From: Bdellovibrionaceae bacterium UBA1609 | GTDB lineage: Bacteria > Bdellovibrionota > Bdellovibrionia > Bdellovibrionales > UBA1609 | Length of the DNA stretch: 64,000 nucleotides | NCBI GenBank assembly: GCA_002321895.1 | Contig: DCMZ01000010.1 | Span: 124,001 to 188,000, forward strand | Direction: 5' to 3' | Shown: piece by piece, positions 8,626 to 18,735 of the stretch | Position numbering within the stretch: the first letter of the stretch is position 1 | How the letters are laid out: every line of letters begins with the position of its first letter | Translations under genes and position numbers: made by a program | Notes under the pieces: model-generated | Told to the model about the DNA's origin: nothing | The model's database searches: none | Seen by the model: the letters and a program-made list of their open reading frames with translations, nothing else

Positions 8626-11442
8626 TTAAACATCTTCAAATCTAGGATCATTCTCAGATGGTATTTCTTCATTACCAACCTTCAGCTTTCCATCTTCATC
8701 ACCTGGAGACTTTGTGCCGTCAACCACATCAGCTCCAGCTGCTCTTTTCAATTCTTCAATCTGCTCCTTATCAGGTACTCCTTCCAGCTTGGTCTTACGC
8801 CCCTTTTTCCCACGATTTTTTCTTGGCTTTCGAGCGTAGCCGTCCCGCCTAAGATTATCGAATTGCAACAACATCCCTTTCGCTTCAATAGCTTTATTTA
8901 TCTCATCTTGATCTACAATAGTGTTGCTCTCTTTATCCTGTCTAACAGCCCTAGCCATCTCTGCTTGCTCTTTATCAGCATTTGCAGATTTCTCATAATC
9001 AGTTAGACTGTTTTCAGCATTATGAATGGCTCTAACAAATTCCTTTGTATTGTTTTTAATTCTTCTTAGTTTTATTCGCTCTTTTCTAGCCCGGTCAGCT
9101 TCCAAACTTTTCACAATATCGGTAGTCCCATAAATCTCTACCTCCATATCTCGAATACATCTATCTATAGATTCTGAATAACTCAGCAACGTCTCCGAAT
9201 ATTCGAGCGACCTATAAGCCGTGCTAGCATTACTATGAGTGCTATCATCCAACTGATTCATAGCCACTGAGATATTACTCACTCCGTCTGCCTGTTGACG
9301 GGCAGCTTCGGTAATTTCACCAATCATATGATTTACGTTGTTTACATTTTTCACAACTTCATCTAATACATCACTACATCTTTCTGCGATGATCATTCCA
9401 GCTTCAACTTCGGAACGCCCACTGTCTACCATTCTCTCCACTTTTTCCCTGGTACCAACAACAATACCTTCTACTTTATCAATACTCTCAGCTAACATTT
9501 GTTTAATCTCATTCGCAGCATTACCACTCATCTGGGCTAAAGATCCTACTTCTTCTGCAACCACGGCAAAACCCTTACCATGTTCACCCGCTCTAGCAGC
9601 TTCAACCGACGCATTAAACGAAAGTAGCTTGGTTTGAAATACAATATCATTGATCACTTTTGTCTTTTCTGAAATTTCAGTAATCACACCCACTATTTCT
9701 GATAGCTGATTATTGCTTTCATTAATTTCATCCATAATCTGTTTATTTGAATCATTGATGAGATTAATAGCCTTTGCCATTTCCCCAACTGCGATATGCC
9801 CTTCCTTAGCCATCTTGGAAGAATACATAGAAAGTTCCGCCGATTTTTCAGCGTTATCTACACTACGACTAACCATTGCATTGATCTGATTGAGAGTAGC
9901 TACAGTCTCCTGAATCGCTGAAGCTTGTTGAGTTGTTGCGCTACTCGTAGTCTGGCTAGCCTCTTTTACCAAAAGACTCGTTTCATTAGACGCTACAACA
10001 ATCTCCTTCAATTCATGAATCAGTTTTTTAACTGTAAATATTAAAACTCTGGACAAGGCATAGGCCATGAGAAAAAGTGATACTAGGATTATCAGTGCGG
10101 ACCTATTATCTAAACCATTAAGAAGTTTGTCGACCCACTTATTGCCTGTGTCCCAGCCCAAATTATCTACATCTGATTTCGTCACTGAACTAGAATTACC
10201 AATAAATCCACTCGAATCCTCAAACACCAAGAAAAAATCACCCTCGGCGCTCAATTTTGCAGGAGCAATAAACGCAGATGACACCCATTTAAAGCGAGTG
10301 GGCCCCAAATAGCTATTACCACCATTGTTCAAGACATCTATTAGCCCTGGCAGTACGCCCGCTTCTCCTATCTCTGACTTCTCTTTTTTAATTACTCCCA
10401 ATTTTTTACTAGCTAACACCTTAAACATTTCAGATTCAAAGTAATTTTCATCTTCATCAATGACCTTACGAGAATTAGAAAGCATCCTTCCTTTTTTATC
10501 TATGAGATACAGATCAATAGATTTTGGAAGTCCCCACTCTGACAATTCAAAATTTAGAAAGCCATCATTAAACAAGGTTTTAGAGGCTTCAAACACAAGA
10601 GTCGCCCCATTCACCTCATCATTGTGTATAGGTGTTGCAAAAGCATATCCTTTTCCACTTTTAGATGAGTAAGAAGTACGTAGATCACTCATTATCACAG
10701 AACTTTTGGCATTCATCCGACTTTTTGAATATGCATTGAAAATAGCATGCTCTTTAAATAGTGAGTCCGTTATTTTGACACCGAGATAGGGACCTTTTTT
10801 AGAAGAATACACCACTCGATCAGTGGAGTTATCAATAATTAATACATTTGCAAAACCCATAGAGTGGGAAAACTCAGTAAGATACCCATGATGCTCTTTG
10901 TGAACGCGGGTCCATCCTGATGGATCTTGAGAATCATTAAAATTCTCAGTTTCTGCACTATACGGGTTTCGACTAAGATATAAAAACTGTAAAAACAATC
11001 CGCTATCACCCCATGAGTTTACTAAATCATCATATTTGAATGGGAAGCTGTAACTACTATATACATCTTTCACCTGTCGATCTATTTTTTTGTAGCTATA
11101 TGTGCTATTCACTTCATTTGGCAATCTTTCAAATGTCACCTTAAAAGCTTTGGCCACTTCTACAACTGATTTTGCAGATGAAAAAGCGGAAATACTATGT
11201 TTTTTTGAGTTAATCCAATGAGATAAATGTTGTGCCTTTTGTTTTACAAAGCTGCGCCCATCGATAGCTATATTACTATCACCATCAATCAATCTATTTC
11301 CATTTGTAGACTCATTAGAATCATTTAAAAAGAGTACATAAAGGAACAAAGGCACAACGCCAGTTACTAGGAACAGTATCATTACTTTATTTTTAAGACT
11401 AAAAAATCCTCTAAAATTTAATTTCAACTTTCTAAATTTCAT
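8626..11442 (-). CDS. methyl-accepting chemotaxis protein
   Basis: Transmembrane chemoreceptor, 938 aa. TM1 is at about residues 18-38, followed by a periplasmic sensor region of about 430 residues (Cache-like by length and pattern, not certain). TM2 is at about residue 450 (SALIILVSLFLMAYAL). The cytoplasmic coiled coil carries a hairpin tip in which the usual E-IxxIAxQTNLLALNAAIEAARAGE appears as IVFQTKLLSFNASVEAARAGE. After the signalling domain comes an unusual tail of about 200 residues, first Lys/Arg-rich, then acidic, ending in ENDPRFEDV. There is no classical NWETF-type CheR-binding pentapeptide. The start overlaps the cheW stop by 4 nt (ATGA), and it is the only receptor in the operon. 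Confidence 0.92.
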   Translation of the reverse strand: MKFRKLKLNFRGFFSLKNKVMILFLVTGVVPLFLYVLFLNDSNESTNGNRLIDGDSNIAIDGRSFVKQKAQHLSHWINSKKHSISAFSSAKSVVEVAKAFKVTFERLPNEVNSTYSYKKIDRQVKDVYSSYSFPFKYDDLVNSWGDSGLFLQFLYLSRNPYSAETENFNDSQDPSGWTRVHKEHHGYLTEFSHSMGFANVLIIDNSTDRVVYSSKKGPYLGVKITDSLFKEHAIFNAYSKSRMNAKSSVIMSDLRTSYSSKSGKGYAFATPIHNDEVNGATLVFEASKTLFNDGFLNFELSEWGLPKSIDLYLIDKKGRMLSNSRKVIDEDENYFESEMFKVLASKKLGVIKKEKSEIGEAGVLPGLIDVLNNGGNSYLGPTRFKWVSSAFIAPAKLSAEGDFFLVFEDSSGFIGNSSSVTKSDVDNLGWDTGNKWVDKLLNGLDNRSALIILVSLFLMAYALSRVLIFTVKKLIHELKEIVVASNETSLLVKEASQTTSSATTQQASAIQETVATLNQINAMVSRSVDNAEKSAELSMYSSKMAKEGHIAVGEMAKAINLINDSNKQIMDEINESNNQLSEIVGVITEISEKTKVINDIVFQTKLLSFNASVEAARAGEHGKGFAVVAEEVGSLAQMSGNAANEIKQMLAESIDKVEGIVVGTREKVERMVDSGRSEVEAGMIIAERCSDVLDEVVKNVNNVNHMIGEITEAARQQADGVSNISVAMNQLDDSTHSNASTAYRSLEYSETLLSYSESIDRCIRDMEVEIYGTTDIVKSLEADRARKERIKLRRIKNNTKEFVRAIHNAENSLTDYEKSANADKEQAEMARAVRQDKESNTIVDQDEINKAIEAKGMLLQFDNLRRDGYARKPRKNRGKKGRKTKLEGVPDKEQIEELKRAAGADVVDGTKSPGDEDGKLKVGNEEIPSENDPRFEDV

Positions 11443-11969
11443 CCAGCTATCTCCAAAGACTGATCAATGGCTTTCTTGTCTTCTAAATCTAATACCCTCG
11501 CTACATCTAGCAAAAGAATCAAATTATTGTTTTTCCTATAAACTCCAGTTATGTAATCTGCATTCCTACTACTTTCTATTTGAGGCGTGGGATTCACGTT
11601 ACCCGTTTCTACAGTAAGAACACTGTTTACGGAGTCCACAACAACACCTAAGAATATAGGGTCTAAATCGATTATAATGACCGCAATTTCACTTTCTTCA
11701 TCTTCAATTTTAACATTGGTCTTAATTTTCAACTTATCTCGCAAATCAATCACCGAAATAACCTGACCTCTTAAGTTCATAATTCCTAAAAAATGATCCG
11801 GAGTGAACGGAACTGGTGTTGTTTCCGGCATAGCGATAACCTCTCTGACTTTCAATAAAGGCATCGCGTAAACTTCTTCTCCCAGTGAAAACTCCAAATA
11901 GCGTTCAGTATTTTCTTCCATATCTGCTGCCACTAATCTTCCTAGGTTGTCGTTTTTATCATCTGACAT
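11439..11969 (-). CDS. cheW: chemotaxis coupling protein CheW
   Basis: Adaptor that links CheA to the chemoreceptor array, 176 aa. The CheW fold is recognisable from YLEFSLGEEVYAMPLLKVREV, the motif FLGIMNLRGQVISVIDLR and the C-terminal ILLLDVARVL. It starts directly after the cheA stop and overlaps the receptor start by 4 nt, so the three gene products are made together. The length is normal, and no extra domain is seen. Confidence 0.94.
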   Translation of the reverse strand: MSDDKNDNLGRLVAADMEENTERYLEFSLGEEVYAMPLLKVREVIAMPETTPVPFTPDHFLGIMNLRGQVISVIDLRDKLKIKTNVKIEDEESEIAVIIIDLDPIFLGVVVDSVNSVLTVETGNVNPTPQIESSRNADYITGVYRKNNNLILLLDVARVLDLEDKKAIDQSLEIAG

Positions 11970-13919
11970 CTATGCAACTCCCAAGTTTTTGCTATGTCCT
12001 ACTGCCTTCGCTTTAACTGACTGAGTAGTATAGAGCTCGTTCAAATCTAGAATTACAGACGGCAAACCATCTCCTAAAATGGCACTCCCGATCATTCCCT
12101 TTTTCTTTGAAATCTCATCACCTAGTTTTTTTATTACTACCTGCTGAAGGCGGACAATTTCATCGACCATTACCGCATAGGGACCTTCTGAACTTCTAAC
12201 TATAACAACAATTCCATCCCACACATTTTCAGCACAACCACTAATTTTCAGTGAACGCCCTAAAGAGTGGATAGGCATAACCTCTCCCCGCAAGGTAAGC
12301 ACTTCTCCAACACCTGTCACAAAAGACACCATAGATTTTTTTGGTTTAATTGTTTCGTGAATCTGAGATATAGGAAAAACAAATGTATGATCTCCAACTT
12401 CTGTGATCATTCCATCAATAATAGCCAAAGTCAGAGGCAGAACCACTCGAAAAGTTGATCCTTTACCCTTTTCTGTAAAAACATGTACGTCGCCAGAAAG
12501 AGATCTAATGTTGTGCTTTACAACATCCATTCCGACACCTCTTCCCGAAATTTCACTGACCTCTTGTTTTGTAGAAAATCCTGGTTCAAAAATAAAATTA
12601 ATCGCTTCTTCCGCTGACACCTTTTTATCGGGAGCCAGTAAACCTTTTTGAACGGCTTTTTCTCTGATCACATCAGGGTCAATTCCTTTACCATCATCTT
12701 TAATCTCAATTACAAGATTATTTCCCTCATGAAAGGCATGTAAATGCAAATGTCCAAACTCAGATTTGCCCACCGCAACTCTTTCTTCCGAGGTGGACTC
12801 CAATCCATGATCTACAGCATTTCGAATGATATGCACTAATGGGTCCCCAAGATTTTCAAGAACTGTCTTATCTACCTCGGTCGACTCCCCTGATATTTCT
12901 AACTTTACCTTTTTCCCTAAAGACCGAGAAACATCTCTTACAACCCTTTGCATCTTCTGAAAGGTTTGTTTAATGGGAACCATTCGTAATCCCATAGATA
13001 TTGATTGTATTTCCTTTGATAATTTTTCTAATTGACCCACCGTCTTAACAAGCAAATCGGATTGAATAATATGTCGATGCTGAGTCATTACAGTTTGAAG
13101 AATTACAAGTTCACCAACATAGTTATTTAACTTCTCCAGCTCTCGAAGCTTCACTCGAATAGTTTCATCTGATGTCGAAGCCTTTGTGGACCGACCTCTT
13201 CGACCTCCACCTAATACCGAGTCACTATCCCCAGTAGAAGTGCTCGATGCAGCCTCAACCTGTCCACTTTCAGCCTTAGTCAGCTTTGAAGCCTCGGCCT
13301 CTAATTGACTATCCTTAGCTTTCTCCTTTGCTTCCAAATCTTTCATTGCTTGAGCGACCGGATCGTGACCATATGGATCTGAGGAGTGTGCTGAATCGAA
13401 AGCTTCTAGCTTATCTATAGCCCGTTCCGTGAACTCTTTGGTCGTACTCTCATCATCATTTTCAAACTCACTCGACTCTCCGCTGACAGCCACCTCAGCT
13501 TCAGACCTGGACGACTCTTTGCCTCCTGGATTTCCTCCATCCATCACAAATCTAATTTCTTTTATTAAATCAGAAGAATCGAAGGAGTAATCTAAATCAT
13601 CTTGTAGTTTTTCAATGATTTCACTTAGAAAATCGTTGCATGCCAGCAGTACATTGACCACGGGCGTAGTGATTCCAAGCTCACCTTCTTTAATCTTTAA
13701 AAGCATACTCTCAAGTTCGTGAGTGAACTCAGCCACATTCCCGAACCCAACTGCCCTTGATGTCCCTTTAAGGTTATGCGCCATTCGAAAAATGGAATCC
13801 AATAATGATGGATCATCTGGAGAAGATTCCAAATCAAGAAAGGCTTGCTCGGTTTCAACAATCAACTGAGCGGCTTCCTCTAAGAAACTTACTTTTAGTT
13901 CTTGTTCTAAATCATCCAT
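11970..13919 (-). CDS. cheA: chemotaxis histidine kinase CheA
   Basis: Sensor kinase of the chemotaxis array, 649 aa. The P1 Hpt domain has His48 in RMAHNLKGTSR. A low-complexity acidic Ser/Glu/Lys linker (about residues 130-250) stands where a CheY-binding P2 would be; no clear P2 is visible. The P3 dimer helix pair follows (IRVKLRELEKLNNYVGELVIL). The P4 ATPase has N-box HIIRNAVDHGLES, G1 DDGKGID and G2 GRGVGMDVV. The C-terminal P5 CheW-like domain ends before SVKAKAVGHS. It is the first gene of the operon. Confidence 0.95.
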   Translation of the reverse strand: MDDLEQELKVSFLEEAAQLIVETEQAFLDLESSPDDPSLLDSIFRMAHNLKGTSRAVGFGNVAEFTHELESMLLKIKEGELGITTPVVNVLLACNDFLSEIIEKLQDDLDYSFDSSDLIKEIRFVMDGGNPGGKESSRSEAEVAVSGESSEFENDDESTTKEFTERAIDKLEAFDSAHSSDPYGHDPVAQAMKDLEAKEKAKDSQLEAEASKLTKAESGQVEAASSTSTGDSDSVLGGGRRGRSTKASTSDETIRVKLRELEKLNNYVGELVILQTVMTQHRHIIQSDLLVKTVGQLEKLSKEIQSISMGLRMVPIKQTFQKMQRVVRDVSRSLGKKVKLEISGESTEVDKTVLENLGDPLVHIIRNAVDHGLESTSEERVAVGKSEFGHLHLHAFHEGNNLVIEIKDDGKGIDPDVIREKAVQKGLLAPDKKVSAEEAINFIFEPGFSTKQEVSEISGRGVGMDVVKHNIRSLSGDVHVFTEKGKGSTFRVVLPLTLAIIDGMITEVGDHTFVFPISQIHETIKPKKSMVSFVTGVGEVLTLRGEVMPIHSLGRSLKISGCAENVWDGIVVIVRSSEGPYAVMVDEIVRLQQVVIKKLGDEISKKKGMIGSAILGDGLPSVILDLNELYTTQSVKAKAVGHSKNLGVA

Positions 13920-14050
13920 TCCATTTCCACTAATAGCTTTTTATTTTAGGGTACTTAGCTACTAATAATGTTTCGGAATAAAAGACTGAGATATTAACTT
14001 ACCCTGAGTCAGCACAAACTCAGACAAGCCTTTTAAATGATTGATTTTCT

Positions 14051-14078
14051 TTATGTTTTAAATGCCCCTAGCCTTTAG
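14051..14078 (-). promoter_or_regulatory. possible sigma-28-type promoter of the chemotaxis operon
   Basis: On the minus strand TAAAGGCT is followed after exactly 11 nt by AAACATAA. Compared with TAAAGTTT-N11-GCCGATAA the matches are 6 of 8 and 4 of 8. It lies about 130 nt upstream of cheA, in a 252-nt gap without genes. The same gap also holds a 6-bp inverted repeat (CTGAGT/ACTCAG at 14004-14023). Confidence 0.27.
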
Positions 14079-14171
14079 TCCATTGCGCAAGAAACAAAAA
14101 CTAGACCCCTAACAAAAGAGATAGTTTCAACAAAGAGTCCCTCTAAAATAAATTTAGAAAGGAGAAGTCGA

Positions 14172-15764
14172 CTATAGTCCTGCTGTTGTGTGAAATTCCA
14201 CATCGGGATTTTCTTTTTCTAACCATCCCTGATCCCATTCTCGAGCCAATAATACAACCATATTGTCCCTGGAGTCGCTATAGATTTTTGCTCCACCATT
14301 TAAGCCATCGTTCAGAGGTAAAGGTTCACCAGATTCTTTTTTTCTTGGCCATCTAGCTACACTGAAAGGCAATCTCTCTAAACGAACATCAAGTCTGTAT
14401 TCATCATTTAACCGATACAACAAAACCTCAAACTGAAGCTCCCCAACAACACCAACAATCGGCTCTTGTTCACCAACGATGGGATCAATAAATAACTGTA
14501 TAGCACCCTCTTCCGCCAATTGACGAATACCTTTTTGGAGCTGTTTTTTCTTCAATGGGTCTTTTATCGAAAGTCGGGCAAAAAGTTCTGGCGCAAATCG
14601 AGGCATATTTGAAAACTTTAAAGTTTTACCGTCCGTAATCGTATCGCCAATCTGAAAGTTACCAGTATCAACAATGCCTACAATATCCCCTGCGTAAGCC
14701 GTATCTACAGTGTCTCGTTCATGGGCTTGAAATTGGTTGGCATAGCTCAACCTTAGATCCCTGCCAAGACGCTGATGCTTTACTTTCATACCTCTTTCAA
14801 ATTGACCGGAGCAAACCCTCAAAAAAGCCACTCGATCTCTATGCCGCTTATCCATGTTGGCTTGGATTTTAAATACAAATCCCGCAAAACTCTTTTCATT
14901 AGGATCAACCGGTGAAAGATCATCTGCTTGATAAATTCCAGGTCCCGGAGCCCACATCCTAAATTGCTCCATAAACAAATCTACACCCCAGTTATTCTTT
15001 GCTGAACCGAAAGACATCGGTGAGAGCATGCCACTTCGAAATTCAGCTTCCTCGAAAGGCCCAAGAGCCACATCAAGTAACTCCATATCTTCACAAAATT
15101 TATCATACAATTCTTTTTCTGTAAGACTCTCAATGACTGGATCGTCCCAGCCAGAAACCTCCAATATTTCTGCAGCCACTTGACCCTTTGTATACTTATA
15201 TACCTTTTTTTCTAACCGATGGTATAAACCCACAAAACGATCACCCATCCCTATGGGCCAAGTCACGGGATAACATCTAATCCCTAATGTGCTTTCCACA
15301 TCATCGATCAGTTCCAGGGGATCTTTCCCCTCCCGATCCATTTTGTTGGCAAATGTAAATATAGGAAGTTGACGTTTCTTACACACTTCAAAAAGCTTAC
15401 GTGTCTGCTTTTCCACACCTTTGGCTGCATCTATCAACATGGCCGCAGAGTCTGCAGCCACTAGAGTCCTATAGGTATCCTCACCAAAGTCTTTATGCCC
15501 AGGAGTATCCAGCAGGTTAATTCTCAATCCACTATAATCAAATTGCATAACACTAGAGGTGATCGATACGCCCCTCTCTTTCTCCATAGTCATCCAATCG
15601 GAGGTGGCCGCTTTAGTTCCAGATTTACCCTTCACTTCTCCGGCTTCACGAATGACCCCCCCATGAAAAAGGATTTTTTCAGTGATGGTAGTTTTACCAG
15701 CATCCGGGTGGGATATAATTGCAAAGGTTCGCCTACGCGCAATTTCTTGTTTAAAGTCAGCCAT
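14172..15764 (-). CDS. prfC: peptide chain release factor 3
   Basis: Translational GTPase RF3, which recycles RF1/RF2 from the ribosome; 530 aa, the normal length. G1 is HPDAGKTT near the N-terminus, G2 is in the ERGVSIT switch, G3 is DTPGHKDF and G4 is NKMDREGKD. The RF3-specific middle and C-terminal domains follow, with VGVVGELQFEVLLYRL. The ATG at 15764 follows a region without another good start. It is a monocistronic-looking gene on the minus strand, with the ferredoxin gene divergent to it. Confidence 0.96.
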   Translation of the reverse strand: MADFKQEIARRRTFAIISHPDAGKTTITEKILFHGGVIREAGEVKGKSGTKAATSDWMTMEKERGVSITSSVMQFDYSGLRINLLDTPGHKDFGEDTYRTLVAADSAAMLIDAAKGVEKQTRKLFEVCKKRQLPIFTFANKMDREGKDPLELIDDVESTLGIRCYPVTWPIGMGDRFVGLYHRLEKKVYKYTKGQVAAEILEVSGWDDPVIESLTEKELYDKFCEDMELLDVALGPFEEAEFRSGMLSPMSFGSAKNNWGVDLFMEQFRMWAPGPGIYQADDLSPVDPNEKSFAGFVFKIQANMDKRHRDRVAFLRVCSGQFERGMKVKHQRLGRDLRLSYANQFQAHERDTVDTAYAGDIVGIVDTGNFQIGDTITDGKTLKFSNMPRFAPELFARLSIKDPLKKKQLQKGIRQLAEEGAIQLFIDPIVGEQEPIVGVVGELQFEVLLYRLNDEYRLDVRLERLPFSVARWPRKKESGEPLPLNDGLNGGAKIYSDSRDNMVVLLAREWDQGWLEKENPDVEFHTTAGL

Positions 15765-15918
15765 GGAACGTCCAAATCTAATTCTAAGACTCTTTTACAA
15801 AGACTATTACCTAGTTGTAGAGTCGCTTTTCTCTAGAGTTTCCTCTGTTTTTAAGCTATGTTAGCTGTTCATTCAAGCGAAGTGTCATGTTTAGACCATG
15901 TTTAGAGGAGTTCTGACT

Positions 15919-16173
15919 TTGGCTGACAAAACCAACAAGTATGATGAGAATGTTCCCGGAAAATTTTACGTGGACAAAGAGTGTATTGCTTGTGATGCGT
16001 GTGTTATGAGTGCGCCAGACAATTTTGGAATGGACGACGACGATGGTCACGCCTTTGTGATCAAACAACCCGGATCTACCGAAGAAGAAGAACAATGCCT
16101 TGAAGCCATGGAGGGATGTCCTGTCGAAGCTATCGGTGATGATGGTTCAGGAAATGGCGAACCCACCGACTAA
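15919..16173 (+). CDS. [4Fe-4S] ferredoxin
   Basis: Small acidic electron-transfer protein with one four-iron cluster: C-x2-C-x2-C in ECIACDACV plus the remote Cys of EGCPVEAI. A fifth Cys (QCLEA) could form a disulfide, as in other single-cluster ferredoxins. The open frame reaches an ATG at 15898, but AGAGGAG at 15903-15909 sits 9 nt before a TTG at 15919. That start gives a protein beginning MADKTNKYDENVPGKFYVD, which looks like family members. I therefore prefer TTG. The redox partner is not evident from the neighbours. Confidence 0.88.
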   Translation: MADKTNKYDENVPGKFYVDKECIACDACVMSAPDNFGMDDDDGHAFVIKQPGSTEEEEQCLEAMEGCPVEAIGDDGSGNGEPTD

Positions 16174-16216
16174 ATAAAATATTGCCTATCCATCACAAGG
16201 CGATCCATCAGAATTC

Positions 16217-17074
16217 TCACTGAACATGCCCCTTATAGATATTCTCTCCCATGCGAACGGGCTTTCCCAACGGCAAACGACCCGCCTCTAAAGGTGCTCC
16301 TTTTGGATACAGAACTATAACGGTACTCCCAAGATGGAAAGTTCCCATTTCAGAACCTGGAGCCAGGTCAATGGTGGGGCTATATGTTTTCACCTGCGGA
16401 CGGGGAAAAATAGGATGAATGTTGGAGACTATTTCCTGATCGAATGACAATGTAATCTTGCCCACATTAGTCGCTCCCACCATAACATATGCCACCTCAC
16501 CCCACTGGGTGTTTAACCAAAATACCACTCTTTCGTTAATAGAAAAAAGCTGAGGTATGTGACTTACACTCCAATCATTCACCGGCCAAAGTCTTCCCGG
16601 AATATAGTTCACCTCTGAAACTTGAGCCGCACATGGGCTGTGCACGCGATGGTAGTCGGTAGGACACAAATAGTAAGTGAGAGCGGTGCCCCCTTGAAAC
16701 ATTTGTTCGGCTTTATCATTTTTCAAAAAATCATTTACACCGTAAGTGATTCCCTTGGCTTGCAACAGCACACCCTTCTCAATACTGCATACCTGGCTTA
16801 AACGAGAATCTGCCGGATGCACCCAATCGCCCTCAATGGGACGAACGCCGGATTTAAGCCTACGGGTGAAAAGATCATTTACGCTAAGATAATCATCGAT
16901 TGGCTTTTCTGCCTCCTGCAAATTTAAATTATAGTGACTCGCAAATCGCCGCAAAATCCATCCCTTCAATGGGCTGGGCCATGGCATTGCTGCAAACTGA
17001 CCGGTAAGCCAGCTCAATAAATTCTTCGGAATAAAAAACAATAGAGGTCCTAAAAGATTCAAAATAGAGCTCAT
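16217..17074 (-). CDS. psd: phosphatidylserine decarboxylase proenzyme
   Basis: Makes phosphatidylethanolamine from phosphatidylserine at the inner membrane. The 285-aa proenzyme carries the self-cleavage site LGST near residue 250 (GTFHLGSTVIVLYP), where the Ser becomes the pyruvoyl cofactor. Other family blocks are PADSRLS, YHRVHSPC and INERVVFW. It converges with the ferredoxin gene and is divergent from the FAD gene at 17155. Confidence 0.95.
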   Translation of the reverse strand: MSSILNLLGPLLFFIPKNLLSWLTGQFAAMPWPSPLKGWILRRFASHYNLNLQEAEKPIDDYLSVNDLFTRRLKSGVRPIEGDWVHPADSRLSQVCSIEKGVLLQAKGITYGVNDFLKNDKAEQMFQGGTALTYYLCPTDYHRVHSPCAAQVSEVNYIPGRLWPVNDWSVSHIPQLFSINERVVFWLNTQWGEVAYVMVGATNVGKITLSFDQEIVSNIHPIFPRPQVKTYSPTIDLAPGSEMGTFHLGSTVIVLYPKGAPLEAGRLPLGKPVRMGENIYKGHVQ

Positions 17075-17154
17075 TTCATTGACGAATTGTTGAGTTTTTA
17101 CAAAGGCTTGGACTAATTACCTGCGCCTCAGCGAACTGTGTTATTTTCAAGTTT

Positions 17155-18735
17155 ATGAGCCGCACACTACACAATATCTCGGTTGAACTCAATGAGGATC
17201 TGTCCGAAAAACTGAAATGGATGTTTCCAGAACACGTGGATTTTCAGATACTTAAGGAATCTGTCGATGCCCGCAGTCGCAAAAAAGCCCCCCATTTCAA
17301 CTACAGTGTACAGCTGTTCGACAAGGGGGAAGATCCCTCACCCCCAATCATCAACCCCACAAAGTTAAATTATTCTGGCCCTCCCCTACTGATTGTCGGC
17401 GCAGGACCAGCGGGACTGTTCGCCGCCCTTAGAGCCGTTGAGCGGGGAATTCCCTGTCATATTTTTGAAAGAGGCTCTCGAGCCGAAGAACGAATTAAAA
17501 AAATAAACAAATTCTGGCGAAAAGGTGAACTTTCGCCCAATGACAACGTTTGTTTTGGCGAAGGAGGAGCTGGACTCTATTCAGATGGAAAGCTCATTAC
17601 TCGAATTAAGTCTCCTCACATACCCTATGTTTTACAAAGGCTCGTCCAATTTGGTGCGCCCCCAGAAATCGAATACCTATCAAATCCCCATGTTGGCAGT
17701 GATCGACTCAGACGAGTAATTGTACCCTTGCGAAAGCGCATAGAAGAATTGGGGGGACAATTTCATTTCAACAGCCCCGTAGTTGAATTTATTAGCTCAA
17801 ATAAACAAATGGAGGGATTGATCACTGAAAAAGGCGAAACCTTCCGCTCCCCGCACATCCTTTTGGCAACCGGACATTCAGCCAACGATATTTTTGAAGT
17901 TCTAGAAAGACACGATGTTTTTATGGAGCCAAAAGACTTTGCCATGGGATTGCGAGTTGAACACAAACAACAATGGGTCAATAAAAAACAATATAAACAA
18001 GCTTGGGATCATCCTAAGTTAGGGGCTGCTAACTATAAACTGGCTCACACTGACAAATCTTCGGGTATCGGAGTGTACAGCTTTTGCATGTGTCCAGGAG
18101 GATACGTTTTAAGTAGTGGCACTGAATCTGACGGCTTGGTCTGTAATGGCATGAGTAACTATCGTAGAAACTCTCCTTTCGCCAACTCTGCGCTTGTTGT
18201 GAGCGTCAAACACTCCAGTAATGCCCCACTCATGCATGGCATGGAAATGCGACGAGCCTTAGAAAAATCAGCATACGAGAGTGTTCAAAATGCCGGGGGC
18301 ACCAAACAGTTACCCGCTCAAAGACTCACTGATTTTTTAGAGGGCAAACTAGGGCCGATGGAAAAAACCAGTAGTCCTTCCGGAGTGGTCCCGGTGCGGC
18401 TAGATGAACTTTTACCAGAATCCATCACTCGCAATTTAGCAGCCGGCATCGCTAAGTTTGAAGAAAAAATGAATGGCTTTATTTGCAGTGAGGCCACTTT
18501 AATTGGAGTGGAGTCCCGTACCTCCTGCCCCATAAGAATCACAAGAAACAGTGAGTCTTTTCAATCCATTTCGCATCAAGGCCTTTATCCTCTAGGTGAA
18601 GGTGCTGGATATGCTGGTGGAATCACTTCCGCAGCCTGCGACGGAATACGAGTGGTTGATAAAATTATTGAAAGTCTTGCTACAACGTCAGAACAGGACC
18701 TTCCAACACTTTCCACTCATGTTGAGTCGCCCTAG
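17155..18735 (+). CDS. FAD-dependent dehydrogenase (COG2509-like)
   Basis: Flavoprotein of 526 aa. After about 70 residues of an N-terminal alpha/beta domain comes the Rossmann fingerprint VGAGPAGLFAALRAVERG. FGEGGAGLYSDGKL and the C-terminal GAGYAGGITSAACDGIR complete the FAD site. The overall layout matches the uncharacterised FAD-dependent dehydrogenases of COG2509, whose reaction is not established. It starts with ATG at 17155 and its end overlaps the convergent 18688-19272 gene by 48 nt. Confidence 0.85.
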   Translation: MSRTLHNISVELNEDLSEKLKWMFPEHVDFQILKESVDARSRKKAPHFNYSVQLFDKGEDPSPPIINPTKLNYSGPPLLIVGAGPAGLFAALRAVERGIPCHIFERGSRAEERIKKINKFWRKGELSPNDNVCFGEGGAGLYSDGKLITRIKSPHIPYVLQRLVQFGAPPEIEYLSNPHVGSDRLRRVIVPLRKRIEELGGQFHFNSPVVEFISSNKQMEGLITEKGETFRSPHILLATGHSANDIFEVLERHDVFMEPKDFAMGLRVEHKQQWVNKKQYKQAWDHPKLGAANYKLAHTDKSSGIGVYSFCMCPGGYVLSSGTESDGLVCNGMSNYRRNSPFANSALVVSVKHSSNAPLMHGMEMRRALEKSAYESVQNAGGTKQLPAQRLTDFLEGKLGPMEKTSSPSGVVPVRLDELLPESITRNLAAGIAKFEEKMNGFICSEATLIGVESRTSCPIRITRNSESFQSISHQGLYPLGEGAGYAGGITSAACDGIRVVDKIIESLATTSEQDLPTLSTHVESP

